DNA of 64,000 bases, taken from positions 2,232,001 through 2,296,000 of the forward strand of contig NZ_CP008849.1 of the NCBI RefSeq assembly GCF_000730385.1, in the 5' to 3' direction. Below, in pieces: positions 38,218-48,021 of this stretch (positions are counted from its first letter, which is position 1; each line of letters starts with the position of its first letter). The position numbers and the translations under genes were made by a program. The notes below the pieces were generated by a model. The model searched no databases. It had not been told where the DNA came from and was given only the letters and a program-made list of their open reading frames with translations. Source of the DNA: Alteromonas australica (GTDB lineage: Bacteria; Pseudomonadota; Gammaproteobacteria; Enterobacterales; Alteromonadaceae).

Positions 38218-38433
38218 ATGAGTATTATCTACGTTCTTATCCCTATCGCCATTATTATTGTTGCAGTGGCCGTGGTTATCTTTTTTTGGGCGGTACGCTC
38301 GAATCAATTTGAAGATTTAGACCGCCAGGGTTACAGCATTTTATTTGATGATGATTTATCGCCAGAGGAAAAAGCCTTGGCTGAAGAACGCAAAAAAGTG
38401 CAACAAAATCAGGAAAACGATGACAGAAATTAA
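38218..38433 (+). CDS. ccoS: cbb3 oxidase maturation protein CcoS
   Basis: 71 residues. One membrane helix (IIYVLIPIAIIIVAVAVVIF) is followed by AVRSNQFEDLDRQGYSILFD, the CcoS family signature. It is needed for cofactor insertion in the oxidase. It overlaps the following membrane-protein gene by 14 bases. Confidence 0.94.
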   Translation: MSIIYVLIPIAIIIVAVAVVIFFWAVRSNQFEDLDRQGYSILFDDDLSPEEKALAEERKKVQQNQENDDRN

Positions 38434-39076
38434 TCTGTTGTCAGCATTTCTCATCGGTATTGCTGGGGGCGTACACTGCGTTGGCATGTGCGGTGGTATT
38501 GTCGCTGCGCTTCGTTCGGTTACGCCTAGCCATAAGCCCGCGTTTCCTTTTACCCTCGCCTACAACCTTGGTCGTATAGCTAGTTACACCTTAGCTGGTA
38601 CAATCACAGGTGCCATGGGGCAAATTGCCCGCCACTATATTCCTGTCGCATCTTATGTGCTTTCGTTACTCAGCGCTTTAATGCTGTTGGCCTTAGCCTG
38701 TTATTTGGGAAAATGGTGGACAGGCTTAACCCATGTTGAGGCCCTAGGGAAAGGCATATTTAAACGTATTCAACCTTATTCCAAACGCTTTCTCCCCTTT
38801 AAAACCCCTTGGCATGCGTTACCGTACGGCTTTATTTGGGGCTGGTTACCTTGCGGACTCGTGTATTCCACCCTTACTTGGGCATTAGCATCAGGGACAG
38901 CGGTGGACGGTGCTGCCATTATGTTTGCGTTTGGCTTGGGCACTTTACCTACATTACTCGCGGCAAGCACGGGGGCGGCTTACATTGTGTCTGCTTTCCA
39001 GCAGCCAAAACTTCGACAAACACTGGCGGTTTGTATGGCCTTATATGCAATTTATTTAATTTATCGCGCATTTTAG
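38420..39076 (+). CDS. SafE/TauE-type membrane protein of the cco cluster
   Basis: 218 residues from ATG 38420, with AGGA ahead, inside the end of ccoS. About six membrane helices. [11 protein letters not shown] in helix 1 and [11 protein letters not shown] later supply conserved His/Cys/Met residues, suggesting metal passage. The family is annotated as sulfite exporter TauE/SafE but is usually next to ccoS, so copper supply to the oxidase is a reasonable inference. Confidence 0.88.
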   Translation: MTEINLLSAFLIGIAGGVHCVGMCGGIVAALRSVTPSHKPAFPFTLAYNLGRIASYTLAGTITGAMGQIARHYIPVASYVLSLLSALMLLALACYLGKWWTGLTHVEALGKGIFKRIQPYSKRFLPFKTPWHALPYGFIWGWLPCGLVYSTLTWALASGTAVDGAAIMFAFGLGTLPTLLAASTGAAYIVSAFQQPKLRQTLAVCMALYAIYLIYRAF

Positions 39077-39128
39077 CCGCTATCGTAGTAACATTTACGT
39101 AGAGTTTACCAGTTTAGGTGCGGTTATT

Positions 39129-39872
39129 ATGAGCAAAGGAAGCGAGTTTTCAATTCACTGCCAAAATTGCAGTTTTAGTCATTTATGTTTACCCGTGGCG
39201 CTGAATAAAACAGAAATTGAGTCGCTAGACGACATTATTGAACGAAAAAAGCCCCTGCATAAAGGCGACGCGCTGGTAAAAAATGGCGATGTATTTCATT
39301 CGTTATTTGCTGTACGCACCGGTTCTTTCAAATCCTTTGTCACTAACGCTGATGGTGAAGAGCAAATTACCGGCTTTCATTTTCCTGGCGACATCATCGG
39401 CTTTGACGCCCTTCGTAGCCAAAAGCATCAAAGCTATACCCAAGCGCTTGAAACCGCGATGGTGTGCGAACTCCCCTACGAAACATTAGATGAAATGTCG
39501 GTGCAATTCCCCAAATTGCGCCGCCAGATCATGAGCTTTATGAGCGCTGAAATTAAGCAGGATCATGATATGATCATGTTACTCAATAAGCGTTCTGCCG
39601 AAGAAAGGTTGTTATATTTTCTGGCGCATCTTTCTGGCCGTTTTGAAGAGCGAGGGTTCTCCCATCGTGAGTTTCATTTAACGATGACAAGAAACGAAAT
39701 AGGCAACTATTTAGGGTTAACCATTGAGACAATAAGCCGTTTATTAAGTCGCTTTCAAAAAGAAGCGATCATTCGCGTAGACGGCAAACTTATCACTATT
39801 CTCAATTTCGACGCATTGGACAGTAAACTACAAAATGTCACTGTACCAACGATTGCCTGTACAGGTATCTGA
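39129..39872 (+). CDS. fnr: FNR/EtrA oxygen-sensing transcription regulator
   Basis: 247 residues. Cluster cysteines Cys11, Cys14, Cys20 and Cys113 have the same spacing as Cys20/23/29/122 of E. coli FNR. A cyclic-nucleotide-type sensor domain follows, then the DNA-reading helix [12 protein letters not shown] with Glu-x-x-Ser-Arg, which reads TTGAT. The 4Fe-4S form is active without oxygen. It lies in the usual cco-fnr-uspE neighbourhood, and boxes for it are found in this window. Confidence 0.96.
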   Translation: MSKGSEFSIHCQNCSFSHLCLPVALNKTEIESLDDIIERKKPLHKGDALVKNGDVFHSLFAVRTGSFKSFVTNADGEEQITGFHFPGDIIGFDALRSQKHQSYTQALETAMVCELPYETLDEMSVQFPKLRRQIMSFMSAEIKQDHDMIMLLNKRSAEERLLYFLAHLSGRFEERGFSHREFHLTMTRNEIGNYLGLTIETISRLLSRFQKEAIIRVDGKLITILNFDALDSKLQNVTVPTIACTGI

Positions 39873-39887
39873 TATTTTGTAATCGCT

Positions 39888-39901
39888 TTGATCTAAAACA
39901 A
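39888..39901. promoter_or_regulatory. FNR-like box TTGATCTAAAACAA upstream of uspE
   Basis: One mismatch (AACAA for ATCAA) from the consensus. A TATTAC at 39922-39927 could be the -10, putting the box near -40. Confidence 0.55.
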
Positions 39902-39970
39902 CTTACGTTTTTACAAATAGGTATTACACTTACATCATAACTATCGCAAACGATGAAGTTCGGAGGGGTT

Positions 39971-40900
39971 ATGATTAATTATCAACACATTCTCGCTGTT
40001 GTAGAACTGGAGAGAGACACCCAGCCCGCCCTCAGTCGCGCTCAAGAAATATCTGACAAAACAGGCGCAACGATCACCGCTATGCTGGTGGTATACGATT
40101 TATCCTATGATATGACCACCATGTTAAGCCCGGATGAACGTGAGGCTATGAAAGACGCCGTTACCAAAGAGCATGCAAGCTGGCTGTCAGAACACTTACG
40201 CCAACTTGGCTTTTCCCACATAGACATTGTGGTTCAGTGGAATAATCGCGCTTTTGAGGCAGTGATTCACCATGTTATTGATAACGATATTGATTTAGTA
40301 GTAAAAGCTACTAAGCGTCACGATGATCTCGCCTCGGTTATTTTTACGCCAACCGACTGGCATTTACTGCGTAAGTGCCCTAGCCCGGTGCTATTAGTAA
40401 AAGAGCATGATTGGCCAGAAGGTGGCCAAATCATCGCTGCGGTGAATGTGGGTTCTGAAGATGACGAACATAATCTATTGAACGATAAACTGACTGTGAT
40501 TGCCAATGATTATGCAAAGTTACTGAACGGCAATGTCAATCTCGTCAACAGTTACCCTTCTACACCGTTAAATATTGCGATAGAAGTACCTGAATTTGAC
40601 CCTGACGCTTACAACAACTCGGTAAAACATCATCACCAAGCTGAAATGGCAGGCCATGCAAAAAAATACGGTATTACCACAGCAAACACCTATGTAAAAG
40701 AAGGCTTACCAGAAAAAGTCATCCCCATGGTAGCCAAAGATATTGACGCGGAATTAGTGATAATTGGCACCGTCGGGCGGGTGGGACTGTCGGCAGCACT
40801 AATTGGCAATACGGCAGAACACGTGATTGACGAACTAGATTGCGACGTGCTGGCCGTAAAACCTGATGGTTTTGTATCGCCGTTAGCGAATAAAAAATAG
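39971..40900 (+). CDS. uspE: universal stress protein UspE (two Usp domains)
   Basis: 309 residues from ATG 39971, fixed by GGAGG five bases ahead; the ATG at 39953 is upstream of that site. Two Usp halves are seen: INYQHILAVVELE to LLVKEHDWP, and IIAAVNVGSEDD to the ATP-type motif GTVGRVGLSAALIGNTAEHV. The length is close to E. coli UspE (316), which is also next to fnr. Confidence 0.94.
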   Translation: MINYQHILAVVELERDTQPALSRAQEISDKTGATITAMLVVYDLSYDMTTMLSPDEREAMKDAVTKEHASWLSEHLRQLGFSHIDIVVQWNNRAFEAVIHHVIDNDIDLVVKATKRHDDLASVIFTPTDWHLLRKCPSPVLLVKEHDWPEGGQIIAAVNVGSEDDEHNLLNDKLTVIANDYAKLLNGNVNLVNSYPSTPLNIAIEVPEFDPDAYNNSVKHHHQAEMAGHAKKYGITTANTYVKEGLPEKVIPMVAKDIDAELVIIGTVGRVGLSAALIGNTAEHVIDELDCDVLAVKPDGFVSPLANKK

Positions 40901-40989
40901 CGACAGCCCATTATCTGCACATTGCGCAATAATTTCGTTAAAGCGGGTTATTGTGTTTACTAGCATGGCTCATAAAGTCGACTTTGTTG

Positions 40990-40995
40990 TATAAT
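40990..40995 (+). promoter_or_regulatory. possible -10 (TATAAT) of ttcA
   Basis: Consensus TATAAT, 34 bases before the ttcA ATG. No good -35 was seen at the usual spacing. Confidence 0.35.
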
Positions 40996-41028
40996 GGCGG
41001 CTTTCGCAGTAACCAAGCCAGTATTATT

Positions 41029-41970
41029 ATGAGTGCAAATATCAGCAGTGCAGATGTTGCTAATAGCCCATCGCAAAGTAAACAAAAATACAACCTAAAT
41101 AAGCTTCAAAAACGCTTACGTCGCAACGTGGGTAAGGCCATTGCTGATTTCGGTATGATTGAGCATAACGATAAAGTCATGGTGTGCTTATCTGGTGGAA
41201 AAGATAGCTACACCATGCTAGATATCCTCATGTTTTTGAAAAAAATTGCACCCATTCATTTTGATATCGTGGCGGTTAATCTCGATCAAAAACAACCTGG
41301 ATTTCCTGAGCATGTCCTACCGCAATACTTAGATAGCTTAGGGGTAGAGTATAAAATTGTTGAAGAAGACACCTACTCCATTGTAAAAGACAAAATACCT
41401 GAAGGTAAAACGACCTGCTCGCTTTGTTCTCGCTTGCGCAGAGGGATTTTGTACCGTACGGCGAAAGAACTAGGCGCAACAAAAATTGCCCTGGGTCACC
41501 ACAGAGACGACATGCTTGAAACCTTCTTTTTGAACATGTTTCATGGCGGCAAGTTAAAATCTATGCCACCTAAACTAGTGAGCGACAATGGCGAGCACAT
41601 TGTTATTCGCCCCCTCGCTTATTGTAATGAAAAAGACATTATCAAATATTCCGAGGCTGCTGAGTTTCCCATTATTCCCTGTAATTTATGTGGCTCGCAA
41701 GAGAATCTGCAGCGTCAGAATATTAAAGCCATGCTACAAGACTGGAACAGACGATTTCCAGGGCGAATTGAGTCTATGTTTAGGGCATTACAGAATGTGG
41801 CACCTTCCCATTTAGTAGATAAAAACTTATACGATTTTAAAAGCATCAAGACGCAAGATGCGCCGGTGGCAGACGGTGATATTGGTTTTGATCCTCCTAG
41901 CTTTGATACTCAACCCACTGCTGAAGAAGAAAACGATATTCACATAGTGAACATGACGGAAGCAAAGTAA
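41029..41970 (+). CDS. ttcA: tRNA 2-thiocytidine(32) synthetase TtcA
   Basis: 313 residues from ATG 41029 (E. coli 311); a reading from 40951 would overrun the promoter. It has the PP-loop [10 protein letters not shown] and two CxxC pairs (CSLCSR, CNLCGS) that bind the Fe-S cluster. It adds sulfur to C32 of tRNA. rssA begins at the base after its stop. Confidence 0.96.
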   Translation: MSANISSADVANSPSQSKQKYNLNKLQKRLRRNVGKAIADFGMIEHNDKVMVCLSGGKDSYTMLDILMFLKKIAPIHFDIVAVNLDQKQPGFPEHVLPQYLDSLGVEYKIVEEDTYSIVKDKIPEGKTTCSLCSRLRRGILYRTAKELGATKIALGHHRDDMLETFFLNMFHGGKLKSMPPKLVSDNGEHIVIRPLAYCNEKDIIKYSEAAEFPIIPCNLCGSQENLQRQNIKAMLQDWNRRFPGRIESMFRALQNVAPSHLVDKNLYDFKSIKTQDAPVADGDIGFDPPSFDTQPTAEEENDIHIVNMTEAK

Positions 41971-42960
41971 ATGAAGATTGGCTTAGCACTAGGCGCTGGC
42001 GCCGCAAGAGGTTGGACCCATATAGGTATTATCCAAGCGTTGGAAAAACTCGGCATAAAAATCGATGTGGTTGCTGGGTGTTCAATTGGCGCTTATGTCG
42101 GTGCTGCCTATGCAAGCGGCAAGTTAGAGGGGCTAAAAGAGTGGTCTTGTTCCCTAAGCGATTGGCAAGTATTAGCGCTTATGGGTGTTGGTTTACGCCG
42201 CGGTGGCTTGGCAAGTGGACAAAAAGTATTCGACAAATTGGCGTCTGAGTTTTGTGCAGAAAGCTATGAAGAAATGAACAAACCCTTTGCGTCGGTAGCC
42301 ACAGATTTATATACCGGCCGTGAAGTCGTGTTCAACTCAGGTCCTGTGGGAAACAGTATTCAAGCTTCTTGCGCTATTCCCGCTTTGTTTTCCCCTGTAC
42401 CTTATGAAGACAGATGGCTGGTTGATGGTGCAGTGGTAAATCCAGTGCCCGTGAACCTTTGTCGTCAATTGGGCGCTGATTTTGTCATTGCGGTTAACTT
42501 AAACGCCGACTTTAGGCCACTTAGGCTAGAAAAACTGCGCCAAGACCATGAAGAAAACCAACGTAAAACCGAAGACTTCTTCACCAAAAGCCAAAATGTT
42601 TTAAAGCAGTGGTTTTCACCAGATAGCAAACGAGACGATAAAGATACAGAAGCGCAAACCGATGATTCACTTGCCGCAGAGGTTATTGAAAAAGTCGAAG
42701 AAGAACTCACAGAGGTACCGGTAAAGGTTAACAAACGTAATCCACCGGGTATTATGAGCGTCATGAGCAGTTCGTTAGAGATTCTTCAAGCCAGAGTAAC
42801 CCGTTCCAGACTCGCGGGCGATCCGCCAGATATTCTTATTGAGCCCCAATTAACCGATGTAGGCATTATGGAATTTCATCGTGCCGAAGAGTTATGCGCA
42901 AAAGGGGAAGAAACCATTAATCGAATAGCGGAACAAATCCGCTATCAATTATTAACTTAA
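41971..42960 (+). CDS. rssA: patatin-like phospholipase/esterase RssA
   Basis: 329 residues. The oxyanion-hole segment GLALGAGAARGWTHIG, nucleophile elbow GCSIGAYVG (Ser) and catalytic Asp in VDGAVVNPVPV complete the Ser-Asp dyad. A charged insertion near residues 190-250 separates the core from the C-terminus. Substrate unproven. It is directly fused in transcription to ttcA. Confidence 0.92.
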   Translation: MKIGLALGAGAARGWTHIGIIQALEKLGIKIDVVAGCSIGAYVGAAYASGKLEGLKEWSCSLSDWQVLALMGVGLRRGGLASGQKVFDKLASEFCAESYEEMNKPFASVATDLYTGREVVFNSGPVGNSIQASCAIPALFSPVPYEDRWLVDGAVVNPVPVNLCRQLGADFVIAVNLNADFRPLRLEKLRQDHEENQRKTEDFFTKSQNVLKQWFSPDSKRDDKDTEAQTDDSLAAEVIEKVEEELTEVPVKVNKRNPPGIMSVMSSSLEILQARVTRSRLAGDPPDILIEPQLTDVGIMEFHRAEELCAKGEETINRIAEQIRYQLLT

Positions 42961-42988
42961 AAAGCCCAATGCGTTAGCCGTTAAACTG

Positions 42989-43624
42989 CTAACTTGACGC
43001 TAACGCAGTAATACGAAGTGGCGCTTCGGGTAACGTAATACCTTTAGCGTCTTTCAACCAGTCTTCGTTAAGCTGTAATACGCCGTTATTAATAGGTAGC
43101 CCTTCTGGCGTAATATAATCTAAATTCTCATCATTAAATTGAATCATTAAACCGGTAACGCTGGGCATAAGAAAAGACAAAAAGCTGCCCATTTCATTGA
43201 AAAATGCTTCGTACTGCGCATATAAAAAATTCAGTTCTTCTACCGTATAGTGGGGTTTTAAATAGGACGGCTGTGTTTCTAGTTGTACCGACATATCACA
43301 CAGGTTAGCCGCCTCTTTTAAATCAATACGCACGTAGGCGTTCGCAAGTTTAAGCGCACGCTCGGTTGGCACAGTAAAACGCCCCTCTTTACTCACGTCT
43401 AACGTCATGGTTTGTTTATCGGTAACAATATCTGCCTGATTAATGTCGCAAAGGCGCCCTTCTCCCACGCGTAGAAAACCAAACGCAAATTGCAGAGCCT
43501 GAGTATCTTCATTATCTAGCTTTTTTACATGGCTATAAAAACGGCTGTATTCTACATCGATGGTTTCTGCACACGCTGGAAAAACAAGCCCTACAGCGAG
43601 AACAAAAGAAACTAGTGATTTCAT
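42989..43624 (-). CDS. DUF2987 exported protein
   Basis: 211 residues with a signal peptide ending PACAETI. The mature part has EYSRFYSHVKKLDNEDTQAL and LKEAANLCDMSVQLET, recalled as DUF2987. Four cysteines could pair. Function unknown. The gene starts inside the end of bax (ATGA overlap) and converges on rssA. A 9-bp inverted repeat (42970-42978/42999-43007) lies at the junction. Confidence 0.75.
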   Translation of the reverse strand: MKSLVSFVLAVGLVFPACAETIDVEYSRFYSHVKKLDNEDTQALQFAFGFLRVGEGRLCDINQADIVTDKQTMTLDVSKEGRFTVPTERALKLANAYVRIDLKEAANLCDMSVQLETQPSYLKPHYTVEELNFLYAQYEAFFNEMGSFLSFLMPSVTGLMIQFNDENLDYITPEGLPINNGVLQLNEDWLKDAKGITLPEAPLRITALASS

Positions 43625-44412
43625 TGGGTTAAATATTCCTCGTTAAATCTGATCATGGTTTGCAACTCGTCGACATAGGCTGCACCACGTTCAGAGTAAT
43701 TCATTAATCCTTCAGCTAAGGCCACACCAGTAATTGGAATTTGATTGGCTCTTAGTCGACTTCTTATTTCACGTAAATCTTCATAAGCGTCGTGGCGATT
43801 TAAGTTGCGCATATAGGTGTAGGTAGCGCGAGACAAGCTGTCAAACTTAGCGACTTCGTGAGAGGCACCTTCGTTTCGCCTACTTGGAACAAAACCACAC
43901 CCTTTACTAAAACACCAAAGTCCAAAAAAGTTATACCCTTTGCGGGCGAAGCGACTGGTACCCCATGCTGACTCGTTTGCCGCCTGCACTAACACCAACT
44001 CAACCGGTAAAATATCAATTTTGTCTAGTAAGTCTAATAGCCGCATATTTAACGGCTGTGACGATTTAACCCGGTACTCTTCCTCCAACCAGTCTAGCTT
44101 TTCAATGTCATCATCTGACAAAGGTTCGTCTGTGATTGCTTTACGGTAAAGGGTTTGAACATAATGCCGTAATGTCAAAATATAGCTATTTTGCTTCTCG
44201 ACTTCGGGTCGAAGATAGTCGAAAAACGCCGCTTTTTTCTGTTTAACATCAGTGTACACAGAAAAATCCGGCACCGGCTTTTTCGCTTCCTGAGTTTCAG
44301 GAATATCCAAAATCGACGGCGACTTTTTCGTAAAAATTAGCGCGTTAATAACAATAACCGCCAATACAACAATCATAATGGCGACAATTTTAAATGTTTC
44401 TCGTTTATGCAT
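43621..44412 (-). CDS. bax: Bax-type glucosaminidase domain protein
   Basis: 263 residues from ATG 44412, which overlaps the stop of the next upstream gene by eight bases; a TTG at 44472 would overlap more and is unlikely. An N-terminal membrane helix is followed by a coiled spacer and a glucosaminidase/FlgJ-like domain (QAANESAWGTSRFA, YNFFGLWCF). Predicted to trim peptidoglycan in the periplasm. Confidence 0.88.
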   Translation of the reverse strand: MHKRETFKIVAIMIVVLAVIVINALIFTKKSPSILDIPETQEAKKPVPDFSVYTDVKQKKAAFFDYLRPEVEKQNSYILTLRHYVQTLYRKAITDEPLSDDDIEKLDWLEEEYRVKSSQPLNMRLLDLLDKIDILPVELVLVQAANESAWGTSRFARKGYNFFGLWCFSKGCGFVPSRRNEGASHEVAKFDSLSRATYTYMRNLNRHDAYEDLREIRSRLRANQIPITGVALAEGLMNYSERGAAYVDELQTMIRFNEEYLTQ

Positions 44413-45163
44413 CGAAGCTAGACTCGTTCCTTTCCTTTGGTTTAGCTTCCGTGCGAACTTGCTCTCCGCCAATTAACTTTTCGTATAACACGCCGATAAG
44501 GCTGAAATACAAAGGCATGATCCAAATAAGAGAGAGCCCAAGTGTAAGTGGTATGGTAATCGCCAACACTGCCATGATCATGAAAAGCGCAGTGATTTGA
44601 CCCCAATAAGCGTTAAATACGCGACAAGATAATAAAATGGCCTTAAGCGGAGTCAGTGACTTGTCTGCCACCAACATTAACGAAAAAGACGTGGCCATCC
44701 AAAAATACAACCCTGGAATAATCAGTAACACTAACCCTAGTTGCATAAGAATGCTGTTAACCAACTGGGTTAGTGCCAACAAGAAGATAAGAGGGATATA
44801 GTCGAATAAGGCAAAGACCGTACGTGGAGTATTGCGCGCCTGACTTAAGCCCAACATATACAGGCCGGTAATTAACGGTGACACCACAAAAACAGTGGCA
44901 ATTTCAATAAATGACTGATGTTGTATAGTAAAGGAGCCGTCGTCATGTACCGTAATATACGGCTGTGTAATAGCGCCTATTATAACAAAGACAACGACCA
45001 ACACGATACAGGCCTGAATTAAGGTTGCAAAGTTTGCCTTAGTCATTTGGTTGGCCCGCAAAAACACCGCTTTTACATCAAAGTCGTGGGATTTTTCCAG
45101 GGTACGTTGTAACGTTGTTTTTGTGTGATCGCCATTATTCTCAGGCATCATATTATTCGCCAC
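44405..45163 (-). CDS. multi-pass inner-membrane protein, unknown
   Basis: 252 residues with about six hydrophobic helices (around residues 47-70, 87-110, 122-150, 150-170, 190-220). The pattern with two LxxALxxxxxN-like central helices resembles the glycerophosphoryl-diester-phosphodiesterase-like/YciC membrane families, but no family is certain. It is coupled to bax by overlap. Confidence 0.65.
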   Translation of the reverse strand: MANNMMPENNGDHTKTTLQRTLEKSHDFDVKAVFLRANQMTKANFATLIQACIVLVVVFVIIGAITQPYITVHDDGSFTIQHQSFIEIATVFVVSPLITGLYMLGLSQARNTPRTVFALFDYIPLIFLLALTQLVNSILMQLGLVLLIIPGLYFWMATSFSLMLVADKSLTPLKAILLSCRVFNAYWGQITALFMIMAVLAITIPLTLGLSLIWIMPLYFSLIGVLYEKLIGGEQVRTEAKPKERNESSFDA

Positions 45164-45219
45164 TGTGTCCTCTACTACAAAATTAGGCTAACCGGCGTAT
45201 TGTACATGAATGGAGAGTG

Positions 45220-45846
45220 TTAACCCAACACGAGTTTTGCCGCTAAACCTACAAGCAATACGCCCATTGCTCTATCTAGCCAATACCCTTTTTTGCCAAT
45301 CAGCTGAGCTACCTTGCTAGTACTGAGTAAATAAGACAGAAAACAAAACCATAGTCCCGTCGCAAAAGCTAAATAGATACCGTAGCCCGCTTTCACCATG
45401 AAGGGCGTGTCTACACTGATGATGGCAGTAAACAAAGACAGGAAGAACAAGGTGGCTTTAGGGTTTAATCCATTGGTTAAAAAGCCCACCCAAAGGGCGC
45501 GTTTAACAGAGATAGTTTGGCTTTCAACGGCGGGCGCATCTACCTTTTCATCTTTTGGCGGCCCACTACGCAACGCCCCAATCGCTAAATAAACCAGATA
45601 AGCAGCGGCTAAATAACTAAACGTAGTAAACAGCCAAGGCGTAGTGGCTATCACCACACTTAACCCTACTAAGGAGTAGGCGACATGTAATAAAATGGCG
45701 AAGCCAATCCCAACACTGGTGTAAATAGCAATGCGACGCCCGTATGCCACGCTATGGCGCACCACCACAGCAAAATCTGGCCCTGGGCTAGCCACGGCCA
45801 CAAGATGTACTAAGGCGATCGTAATAAATTCATTTAAATACTGCAT
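45220..45846 (-). CDS. LysE family amino-acid exporter
   Basis: 208 residues, six membrane helices, with the family opening HLVAVASPGPDFAVVVRHSV and the later GFLTNGLNPKATLFF. RhtB/LysE proteins export amino acids or homoserine lactones by proton exchange. Its start overlaps the cobB stop (TAATG), so the two are coupled. Confidence 0.92.
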   Translation of the reverse strand: MQYLNEFITIALVHLVAVASPGPDFAVVVRHSVAYGRRIAIYTSVGIGFAILLHVAYSLVGLSVVIATTPWLFTTFSYLAAAYLVYLAIGALRSGPPKDEKVDAPAVESQTISVKRALWVGFLTNGLNPKATLFFLSLFTAIISVDTPFMVKAGYGIYLAFATGLWFCFLSYLLSTSKVAQLIGKKGYWLDRAMGVLLVGLAAKLVLG

Positions 45847-46565
45847 TAAATGGTCTCGGTTTGCTTAATAATTCTGTCTACTAACAAAGGTACTGTTTGT
45901 GAGGCTTTACCTGTTAACGACTCATCAAAATAAAGGTTAGTCGACGTTGGCGCTAAATTTACCTCGATGGTATGCGCACCATACTCTTTTGCCGTTTGTA
46001 CAAAGCCCGCGGCAGGATAAACTTGACCAGAAGTGCCCACGGCAATGAAAATATCAGCCTTCGAAAGGGCGTCAAAAATGGTGTCCATATACATAGGGAC
46101 TTCACCAAACCATACAATATCAGGGCGCAGAGAAAAACGCCCGCAACAGGGGCAGACAGAGTGAGCATCGAAACTTTTAGACCACGCGAAGCGCTGTTCA
46201 CTATATAGGCAACGGGCAGAAAGCAGTTCGCCGTGCATATGCAGCACCCGTTGACTCCCCCCTCGCTCATGCAAATTATCCACATTCTGGGTAACCAGCA
46301 TTAAGTTTTCGTCTAGGGCTCTTTCTAATTGCGCCAGCGCCATGTGCGCGGCATTCGGAACAACCTCTTCACTATGAAGTTGCGCTCGACGGGCATTATA
46401 AAATCGATAAACTAGAGCAGGATTGCGTTCGAAACCTTCTGGTGTAGCCACATCTTCCACACGGTGATTTTCCCATAAGCCATTGCTATCTCTGAAGGTA
46501 TTTATTCCAGACTCAGCCGAAACGCCAGCCCCAGTTAATACCACAACCCGAGGTAAGTTATCCAT
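45846..46565 (-). CDS. cobB: NAD-dependent protein deacylase, sirtuin CobB
   Basis: 239 residues. NAD-binding VLTGAGVSAESGINTFRD, QNVDNLHERGG and the catalytic His in VLHMHGEL are present. Zinc ligands are Cys in SARCLYS and the CPCC pair, though the first half has one Cys rather than a CxxC. Bacterial CobB removes acetyl or succinyl groups from lysines. Confidence 0.92.
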   Translation of the reverse strand: MDNLPRVVVLTGAGVSAESGINTFRDSNGLWENHRVEDVATPEGFERNPALVYRFYNARRAQLHSEEVVPNAAHMALAQLERALDENLMLVTQNVDNLHERGGSQRVLHMHGELLSARCLYSEQRFAWSKSFDAHSVCPCCGRFSLRPDIVWFGEVPMYMDTIFDALSKADIFIAVGTSGQVYPAAGFVQTAKEYGAHTIEVNLAPTSTNLYFDESLTGKASQTVPLLVDRIIKQTETI

Positions 46566-46597
46566 ATTTAATCTTATTTACTCATATTGTTAAAATA

Positions 46598-47419
46598 CTA
46601 TTTAACCACAGGAAACGCTTGATTAGCGCCCCATTCTGACCATGAGCCATCGTATACAGCGATGTGAGATGCGCCGCACAGTATGGCGGCAACGCCCACA
46701 ATGCACGCGGTAACGCCTGAACCACACGTGCATATCATGGGTAAAGACAGATCGACCTTTGCTTCATCGAAAATTTGTTGAAGCGCCTCTACTCGTTTAA
46801 ATCTCCCCTGATCGAGAAGCTGAGCAAAAGGAACATTGAAGGCGCCTGGCATATGCCCCGACCTTACCCCTTGTCTTGGCTCTTCGACTTCACCTGAAAA
46901 TCGCGCTTCACTGCGTGCATCTAACAGCTGCGTTTGGGAATCTAACGCGTGCAAAACCGCAGAACTATTAACAAACCAATTAGGTTCTGGCGCGGCTTGA
47001 TAGTGTAAATGGGTTAGCGGTTGAGCTTCACCTACTGGAAAACCCGACAATTCCCACGCGGGCTGCCCACCGTCCAAAATACGCACTTTTTTGTGCCCCA
47101 TGGCTTTGAGCATCCACCACACTCTCGCCGCACTATATATACCGCGAGTATCATAAACTACGACATCGCTATTATGGGTTATCCCTACTTCCCCCAATAG
47201 TAACGAAAAATCATGAGCCGACGGCATGCTATGGGGAAATCCGGTAGTATGATCGCTACCCTGCCCGTCTAAATCAATATCGACAGAATTAGGCAGCACC
47301 AAGCCCTCACGATTGTCGGCTTGCTTGGAGACTGGGTCGTCCATCACTGCTCTCACCAGAGTAAGCGGTGCAGATTGGAGTTCAGATGAAAGTTGCGAGG
47401 CGTTTATAAGGATAGACAT
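46598..47419 (-). CDS. sseA: 3-mercaptopyruvate/thiosulfate sulfurtransferase
   Basis: 273 residues, two rhodanese domains. The active-site loop is CGSGVTACIVG, the CG[ST]GVT form of mercaptopyruvate sulfurtransferases. The inactive first half has YDTRGIYSAARVWWMLK. It transfers sulfane sulfur to thiols or cyanide. Confidence 0.92.
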   Translation of the reverse strand: MSILINASQLSSELQSAPLTLVRAVMDDPVSKQADNREGLVLPNSVDIDLDGQGSDHTTGFPHSMPSAHDFSLLLGEVGITHNSDVVVYDTRGIYSAARVWWMLKAMGHKKVRILDGGQPAWELSGFPVGEAQPLTHLHYQAAPEPNWFVNSSAVLHALDSQTQLLDARSEARFSGEVEEPRQGVRSGHMPGAFNVPFAQLLDQGRFKRVEALQQIFDEAKVDLSLPMICTCGSGVTACIVGVAAILCGASHIAVYDGSWSEWGANQAFPVVK

Positions 47420-47430
47420 GAGAATACCTA

Positions 47431-47454
47431 AAAACCCGCAGCTTTCACTGCGGG
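47431..47454 (-). terminator. terminator after tpx
   Basis: On the minus strand: CCCGCAG-TGAAAG-CTGCGGG followed by TTTTT. It lies between the tpx stop and the sseA start. Confidence 0.85.
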
Positions 47455-47463
47455 CGGTGTCGT

Positions 47464-47958
47464 TTATAGAACAGCTATTGCTGCTTCATAATTGGGTTCT
47501 TCTGTAGTTTCAGCAACTTGCTCTGTGTAAAGTAAACTGCCATCCGCATCAATCACAACCACACTACGAGACAACAGCCCAGTCAGTGGCGCAGACGAGA
47601 AAGTGACGCCATAGTCTTCACCGAAGCTTGAACGGAACGTTGAGCCTGTGATGACATTTTCAATACCTTCGGCACCACAAAAGCGACCAGCAGCAAATGG
47701 AAGATCGGCAGACACACAGATAACCTGTGTATTCTCTAGCTTAGACGCTTCTTCGTTAAATTTACGTACAGACGTAGCGCATGTACCCGTATCAATAGAC
47801 GGAAAAATGTTAAGGATCACACGTTTGCCGCTTAATTCTTCTAATGTAACCTCGCCTAAATCCGCTTTAACTAGCGTAAAGCCTGGCGCTGGTTGGCCAA
47901 CTTCTGGCAGCTCGCCAACGGTTGTCACTGCATTACCTTGAAACGTTACTGATGCCAT
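47464..47958 (-). CDS. tpx: thiol peroxidase Tpx
   Basis: 164 residues, Tpx subgroup of peroxiredoxins. The peroxidatic cysteine is in SIDTGTCATSVRKFN and the resolving cysteine in GRFCGAEG. It reduces alkyl peroxides with thioredoxin. The ATG has AAGGAG ahead. Confidence 0.96.
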   Translation of the reverse strand: MASVTFQGNAVTTVGELPEVGQPAPGFTLVKADLGEVTLEELSGKRVILNIFPSIDTGTCATSVRKFNEEASKLENTQVICVSADLPFAAGRFCGAEGIENVITGSTFRSSFGEDYGVTFSSAPLTGLLSRSVVVIDADGSLLYTEQVAETTEEPNYEAAIAVL

Positions 47959-48021
47959 GTTTTTCTCCTTGGTTAATCAAAACATCACTATAGATGCTAA
48001 GTTCAATACGACGCAAGCAGA

